NCBI GenBank assembly: GCA_015680685.1
Contig: MNCI01004170.1
Location: 266,821-330,820, forward strand
Length of the DNA stretch: 64,000 nt
Source of the DNA: Gnetum montanum
Taxonomy: Eukaryota > Streptophyta > Gnetopsida > Gnetales > Gnetaceae
Direction: 5' to 3'
Shown here: positions 58,691 through 64,000 of the stretch, in pieces
Layout: each line of letters begins with the position of its first letter
Numbering within the stretch: the stretch's first letter is position 1
The notes under the pieces: generated by a model
Database searches by the model: none
The model's input: only the letters and a program-made list of their open reading frames with translations
What the model was told of the DNA's origin: nothing
Translations under genes and position numbers: made by a program

Positions 58691-58879
58691 ACCATATAAA
58701 AAGCATGTGGAAATGTAACTAACACAACAACAACAAACTTGAGGCCTATTTAAGTTAATTTTCAACACAATTTCTAGATCCTTTTGGTACATCCTTGGCA
58801 GAATTATTGCAGATTTTTCCACAGCACTTTTGTAGCCTTTTTAGTGTTGATTTCTTAGAGTAAGGAGACTTTGTAGTAG

Positions 58880-59770
58880 TGATGAGTCATGTTTTATAGG
58901 ACTTTGATATTGGGTATCCAATATCAAAGCCATGTTATTGGGTATCTGATATTGGAGCACAACCTTTGATGTCAAAGATCTGATATCGCCCCTTCCATGC
59001 TAGCCTATAAATACAATACTTGGATGCATGGTTTGCATATATAGATTTGGATAGATTTCAATAGATTTTAGAGGTAGACATAGAGAAGTTTATTTCCAAT
59101 GCATGCTCAAAGTGTGACATCAAGTGATTATACGACATCCTTATTTGAGTGTGACATACTTGGATACATTACATGTTCAGCAATAAAGATCGAGATTACT
59201 TCCATCATTGTAGCATCCACTTAGATTTATTATTATTTTTGAATTACTTAAATGATTGATATTTTTCTTAGTTAATTTTTATTAATTATTTCTCTTTATC
59301 ATTTTCTATCATTAAGCGAAATGAGTATGACTAATTGCAAGCACTTAAGTGTAATTACTTGGTAAACTAGTAGTGTTATCATTTGGTACACCTAGTAGCA
59401 GTACACTTGGTAATCCCAATGGTAGTCACATGAAGTCCAAGGAACTTACAAAAGGTTAGGAATGGATACTCATTGCATGTAGGCTAGTTTAAACTTTCTT
59501 TTCCATTGTTAATTGGTTTAAATAATTGATTTCTTTATTATTGTTAGTAGTAGCATAAGGCCAAAACAACATCAAGAATCATATGCCTCACTTTGGACTA
59601 AACCATATGTGACAAAGCTACCACTATTCCAAGTATGAGGATAGTGAATTGCAATCAAGACATAACAATATAGATGCCACAACTAGTCCCATCTATGGAA
59701 TTTGATTGAATTGTGTGTAAATGCTTGTGATTCATATGGTTGGATGTAAGGGGTACCTCATTACTCATCA
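58880..59770 (+). repeat. E5 5' LTR
   Basis: 891 bp, TGATGAGTCATG...CTCATCA. U3 has a perfect 12-bp dyad (CTTTGATATTGG and its complement, 4-nt spacer GTAT, 58,902-58,929) and further GATATT/GATATC words. TATAAATA is at 59,006-59,013 and CAATAAAG at about 59,181. Confidence 0.85.
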
Positions 59771-59771
59771 T

Positions 59772-59789
59772 TGGTGCTGTTGCTGGGGA
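59772..59789 (+). promoter_or_regulatory. E5 primer-binding site
   Basis: TGGTGCTGTTGCTGGGGA, one base after the LTR. Same site type as E2 with C-to-T changes. Confidence 0.85.
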
Positions 59790-59861
59790 TGGTGCTCATT
59801 ACCTCATTACCTCATTTACAACAATAATCAGACAAATATAAATAGAAATTTTCACCACGAC

Positions 59862-61880
59862 ATGTCTGATGATGATGAACCCTTATTAGCTACTAAGATA
59901 ATGATGTAGATTATAGAGGTAGTTAAAATACCCCACAGGCATCGCAAGGAAACTTGCATCAAAAGGCTTAATATGAATAACATCCCTAAATTTTTAGGAG
60001 GCTATGATTTTGATCCAAAAAATCATTTGCAAGCCTTTGATGATGTCTTTATCTTACAAAACATTGAAAGTGGATGGAAAAAGCTTAAGCTGTTTCCTAG
60101 GACACTAATAGACAAAGTTGAAGTGTGGTATAGATCATTGAAACCAAATTCAATCCATCGATGATCAACAATGCTAAACTCTTCAACAAGAAATACCAAA
60201 CCTATACAAGGGTGTCCAACCTAAGGAGACAAATCCAAGGATGGAAACAAGAACAACATGAACCCTTAGATATGATGTTAGATAGATACTATTCTCTACT
60301 AAATAAATGTTTAGGCCTTGGTTTCTCTCAAGAAGAGAAAATTTTTCACATCATAGATGGACTTCATAGTAAAATGAGAAAGACCCTTGGGATATATGCT
60401 CAAGGTCAATTATATGAACTAGAAATCCATCAAATACAAAAGTTAATCAAGCATGTGGCAAAAGAAGAAGGAGAGCTTTGTAAACAAGAGAATGTAAAGA
60501 AAAATAATTAGGACCCAAATTTTCAAAAGAAAAGGGTCCATGTCTATGATAAGGAAAATGAGGTAGCTTTCGATGAGGTGATTTCATTACAAACCTTGCT
60601 AATACAAAAGTTTATTGATGAGCTTGAAGCAAGGCTAGATAAGATTTGGGGGTTGATGAATGAAAAGTTACAACTTACATTAAAACCATAGAGGATAGAG
60701 TAACGCAAAAAGAATCAAGTGATCAAAACAAGAAGAAGAAAATAAACTAAGAAATTGATAGAAAGACTTATCGGCAAAAGGAAAAATGACTATAGAAGAA
60801 GAGGCTATAGACTCAACCATAGAAGAAGATGATGGAAGTGACATCTGCTTATATGATCATCTAAAGGGCCATTACCTAGCTATGTTACATCTACATGAGT
60901 ATTGGGATTTTGCTTTGAATCCCAAGTTTATACAAAAGAAAATGCCTAGGAAATTACCTTTCTCACAAGGTAATTATAGATAGTCCTACAACTAATCATA
61001 CTATCCTAGTGAGACTTCTTACTAGCCTCAACACTATTATCAACTGTAGTGGCAAAATCCATAGTTGTGGGGGAGGCCATCATCAAGCCAGCCCTACCCT
61101 TACTGCTAGCTGAACCTATACAAATATTATGTTCAACAACCTATTTTCCCAACTAATTCTACTTCCTCCAAATCGCTACTACCACTCTCTCAAATATCAT
61201 TGACCCATGACATCTTCTGAGGGATCACCACCTCATACCTCTCACCCTTCATCATATCCTCAATATTCTCATACTCCACTCCATCACATGTCACAACTAG
61301 CAACATAGGAAGGTTTATCAAAACAACATCAATGAAAGAATGCCACATGTATTGCAAACATACATAGACATGATAATGCTAGGAGGGCTTGACGACAATC
61401 TCAGAAACACCCTTTCTTTAGGATGATTCCCATGCATAAGCACAACATTCATGGACCTACTAACTCATCCAAACCAACACAATGCCAATCAAGTGCAACA
61501 CCCTTCCTTTCACAACCAATGTCCTCCAATCCTATGCAAAAGCCAACATCCGTCATTACTCTAAGACCTAACAGAAATAATGAAGCTAGCACCATGGAGA
61601 GACAAGAGAATCCATGCATAAAAACTCATGATAAAGGATGCAGTCATGGGCCATATGTTTGCAAATTTCACACAACTCCTACTTTGATCCATCATACATT
61701 TAAAAACCAAGTGTGTGAGCAACAACCTATCTATGCAGCCACCACTAAACTAGAAGACATCTAGTGGCTTGAAAATGAAAGTCTAATACTATTTCACAAA
61801 TGCATGGAGCCTACTTGTCCACTTATTAATTCTTGTCATGGTCAAACACTTAGTCGTGGGGGAGGTAACCCATCCTAGAA
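59862..61880 (+). pseudogene. E5 gag (broken)
   Basis: ATG 59,862 opens MSDDDEPLLATKIMM. The core follows: NIPKFLGGYDFDPKNHLQAF (59,979-60,038), a frameshift near 60,160, VSNLRRQIQGWKQEQHEPLD (about 60,210-60,270), RKTLGIYAQGQLYELEIHQI (60,380-60,440) and VAKEEGELCKQE. The knuckle region reads DICLYDHLKGHY (about 60,842), having lost Cys residues. The Pro/Gln/Ser-rich tail ends near TLSRGGG at 61,850-61,870. It lacks the Ser/Arg-rich N-terminal extension of E2 gag. Confidence 0.8.
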
Positions 61881-62541
61881 TCAAGAATTAATAAGTGTTT
61901 TTCATATTTTTTTTTACAATTTTTTTATCATTTTCTCATTTATTGAGACAAATTTTTCCTATCTTTTTCAACTTTTTCCACATTTTATTTTCATTTCCTT
62001 TGTTAGTAATCTCGTTTATGAATAAAACGACATCATGTAGCCCATTGAGGTGAGGTTTTCTCTATGTTGTCAAAGTCATGAGGGACTGATTATCTGGATA
62101 ATGAGGCCACATCATCCATCCATCCATCCCATTAACAAGATGTTCTTACCATGGTCATAATGGTATTCTTTTTTCATCATCAAACTAAGAATAAACTCAT
62201 AATCATTGTGCCTAGACAGAAAAGTGAAGAATCTAGTGGGAATGCAAAGGGTGTGACACCAAGTGGATTTTTATAATCTCTTTGACCAAATTTGTATGTT
62301 CTATCATGTTGCTAAGGTTGTAATCATATCCTTGTAGATCTAGCAAAAAATGGAAGTAAGAGTAAAATAAGTGTTGCCTTATCATATCCTTAGAAAGACA
62401 TGTTACCCATGCTTGAAAGTAGTCCTTTGGTAAGGTTGACACAGATAAAAATAAAATAATAGGGCACTAAATAAATTTTTGAGGGTCCCACTAAAAAGAC
62501 ATGTTACCCATGCCTAAAGGTTGGTGGCTTCTTAGAAATTA

Positions 62542-62586
<45 letters not shown>

Positions 62587-63330
62587 GCCATGAATAAACT
62601 CCTCCCTTGGACAAAACACCAAGTGATGCTATTCCTTATAATGATGGTAGTCTTATGGTTGTTAATCCAAGAGATAAAAAAATGTGATGTCACTGGAACA
62701 TGGTTTGGACTTAGTTTGAATCTTGGAAAGAAGGGCTAATGATTACTTTAACCATTAATAACACACAAGGATTTATTATGCCTATGGTAAGGCACCTCAC
62801 ATTCCAATCTCTTTAATCCTTTCTAAAATACATTTCATCTCATTGTTTGTATGATCATAACTTGTGTTTTTGTATAACATAGAGTTATTTTTTCAAATTA
62901 GTGGTTTTAACATGTCTATTTTGTTCAATAGGTATGCGTTGCATTCAGCCCCTTTGGTGCATATGGAAATTTTTAGGTGTGGTTATACAAGGGCATTAAG
63001 GGTTGGAGCTTGCTTTGGGGAGGACCCACTTGTATAACTATTGTAACTTTTACTTGTCTAACACAACTGCGTCATCTTGAACCTTCCAAGCGCATAAATG
63101 ATAAATTCAAAACCTTCCCTTATCATTTAACCTATCTATTTTACACCATGAATCTAATACCCTTTTCTTACATCTTCCAAAGCTTTTAATTCTTGTGATT
63201 CTATCTCCTAACATTACCAGTGGCTAAATATGAATTTCGACTTACCCCAAAACTTTGGATTTTACATGAAACCTTCCAACCAATCACAAAGCTTCATTTT
63301 CCATGTTGAATGTCCTCATAGAATGAAATT
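61881..63330 (+). other. E5 conserved spacer module
   Basis: T-rich stretch, two copies of GACATGTTACCCATGC (62,397; 62,498), a (GA)n run at 62,550-62,583, the ATGTGATGTCACTGG block (62,682) and the stem-loop at 62,981-63,039. No reading frame. Confidence 0.78.
62981..63039 (+). promoter_or_regulatory. conserved stem-loop, E5 copy
   Basis: GTTATACAAG (62,982-62,991) and CTTGTATAAC (63,029-63,038) are perfect 10-bp complements with an outer G-U. The loop has CTTTGGGGAGGACCCA. Confidence 0.7.
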
Positions 63331-63334
63331 TTAA

Positions 63335-63420
63335 GATCCCCAATATTGGATGGGAGTCAATATCGAATACCTGATGTCAAGTACCCAATATCAGGTTCAT
63401 AAAAATCTATAAATAGGACC
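63335..63420 (+). promoter_or_regulatory. E5 internal U3-like promoter block
   Basis: CCCAATATTGGATGGG, GTCAATATCGAATACC and CCCAATATCAGG words, then TATAAATAGGA (63,408-63,418). CG-flanked GATATC has decayed to TG/CA forms. Confidence 0.62.
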
Positions 63421-63560
63421 CCCACGATGGTTAGAATATTCATTATCATTAATTGAAGCTAAGGAAGTTTTTGCATTTTTCTCTCTTAACTAAGAGCATG
63501 TGATATCTTGCTCTATATTACTTCAATTTTTGCAATTTTTGATCCTATTTGATCTTGGAG

Positions 63561-63945
63561 TATTCAATTTAGTCAGGGGAGGGTGGCTATGTGGAAAACT
63601 TGCGATAATTTTTCAAAATTTGCTATTGCCTAGAGGGTATTGTAAGGGTAAGAATGTTAAAAAACTTAAGCTTTTTAATGAATAATCACGTGCATGTATG
63701 CTAGAATTTATAATTATCTCACCCAAGGAATCATAACCATTTTTATAAGTCATACATAAGGGAAAAGAAGCCAATTACGAAGGGTCATAAAAGAAGATAA
63801 CAGTTTTTGGGCATTTTTCTTGAAAAATTTTTAACTCTACAATCACATGAGCTAAGAATATAATAGAAGAGAAGATATAAATTGAATACTCCATAAGGTT
63901 AGAAAAAATGTGGAGTATTCAATTTAGTTAGGGGAGGGTGGCTTT
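63561..63945 (+). repeat. two purine-tract copies in direct repeat (E5)
   Basis: GAGTATTCAATTTAGT followed by C/T and AGGGGAGGGTGGCT occurs at 63,559-63,587 and again at 63,913-63,942. It is the E5 counterpart of TTTAGTTGTGGGGGAGAC in E3. Confidence 0.7.
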
Positions 63946-64000
63946 GAACAAACTAAATGTGGAGGCTAGGGCAACGCATCTATCCATAAGGTTTGACGTA

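Larger units (their letters stand above)
52884..58870 (+). mobile_element. E4: internally deleted Tat/Athila-like element
   Basis: A 5' LTR (about 52,884-53,677) and primer site are followed within 20 bp by RNase H text, so gag, protease and RT are deleted. RNase H, integrase, the spacer with stem-loop, the internal promoter block and a remnant of the extra ORF follow in order. No matching 3' LTR was found; the next LTR (58,880) is of the E3/E5 type. E4 is more decayed than E2. Confidence 0.78.
58880..64000 (+). mobile_element. E5: gag-only relative of E3 (runs off the right edge)
   Basis: 5' LTR 58,880-59,770, primer site, gag (59,862-61,880), conserved spacer, internal promoter block (63,335-63,420) and purine tracts, then the window ends before the extra ORF. 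As in E3, no pol lies between gag and spacer. The LTR matches E3 in R and U5 (GAGTGTGACATACTTGG, CAGCAATAAAGATCGAG). Confidence 0.82.

Noticed and set aside
58880-59770. This LTR as the 3' LTR of E4
   Set aside because: Its R and U5 match E3 (GAGTGTGACATACTTGG, AATAAAGATCGAG), not the E2-like LTR of E4, and it is followed by a primer site and gag, so it is the 5' LTR of E5.

Overview
The window looks like repeat-rich nuclear DNA of a seed plant with a large genome. A gymnosperm is my best guess, not a proven one. The sequence is AT-rich, and most of it is old, stop-ridden transposable elements. One intact host gene can be recognised: a MIKC-type MADS-box gene with canonical plant splice sites and family-typical exon sizes (45,513-52,245). 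There are no rRNA, CRISPR or prokaryotic features. Two N gaps (11,933-12,660 and 33,773-34,693) interrupt the assembly.

Layout. 1-226: start of a minus-strand LTR. About 975-5,860: a minus-strand Penelope-like retroelement (PLE) with a decayed ORF of about 1,000 codons, preceded in its own orientation by a 5'-truncated tandem partner (the classic 'pLTR' arrangement) and flanked at its 3' end by TTTAGGG-containing minisatellite units. 6,828-7,256: a foldback with arms of about 205 bp. 7,261-about 13,100: a minus-strand Helitron with a decayed Rep/helicase gene and a tandemly repeated 3' end. 15,993-22,510: E1, a Ty3/gypsy element (probably a chromovirus) with an iMet-type primer-binding site. 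23,159-32,829: E2, a Tat/Athila-like Ty3/gypsy element with gag-PR-RT-RNaseH-INT and target duplication GACAT. 33,444-41,819: E3, a related element with gag and an extra 3' ORF (plant-transposon-protein-like domain plus coiled coil) but no pol. 45,513-52,245: the MADS-box gene. 52,884-about 58,870: E4, an internally deleted relative keeping RNaseH-INT and the remnant of the extra ORF. 58,880 to the window end: E5, a relative of E3, again gag without pol.

The most interesting signal is shared by E2-E5. Behind gag or pol lies a conserved non-coding module of about 1.4 kb. It contains a short repeated motif (GACATGTTACCCATGCC), a stem-loop with a compensatory base-pair change, and a second promoter-like block that repeats the U3 design of the LTRs (CG-flanked GATATC palindromes, then TATAAATA). 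Copies of the elements' own polypurine tract follow. This module precedes the extra ORF, so these elements appear to carry an internal transcription unit and several plus-strand priming sites. E3 and E5 share a gag-plus-extra-ORF, pol-less layout, which suggests an amplified non-autonomous family dependent on partners like E2.

All transposon reading frames are broken, mostly by changes such as CAG to TAG and TGG to TAG, as expected from decay of methylated cytosines. The MADS gene is uninterrupted over 265 codons and ends in an LxLxL repression-type motif.
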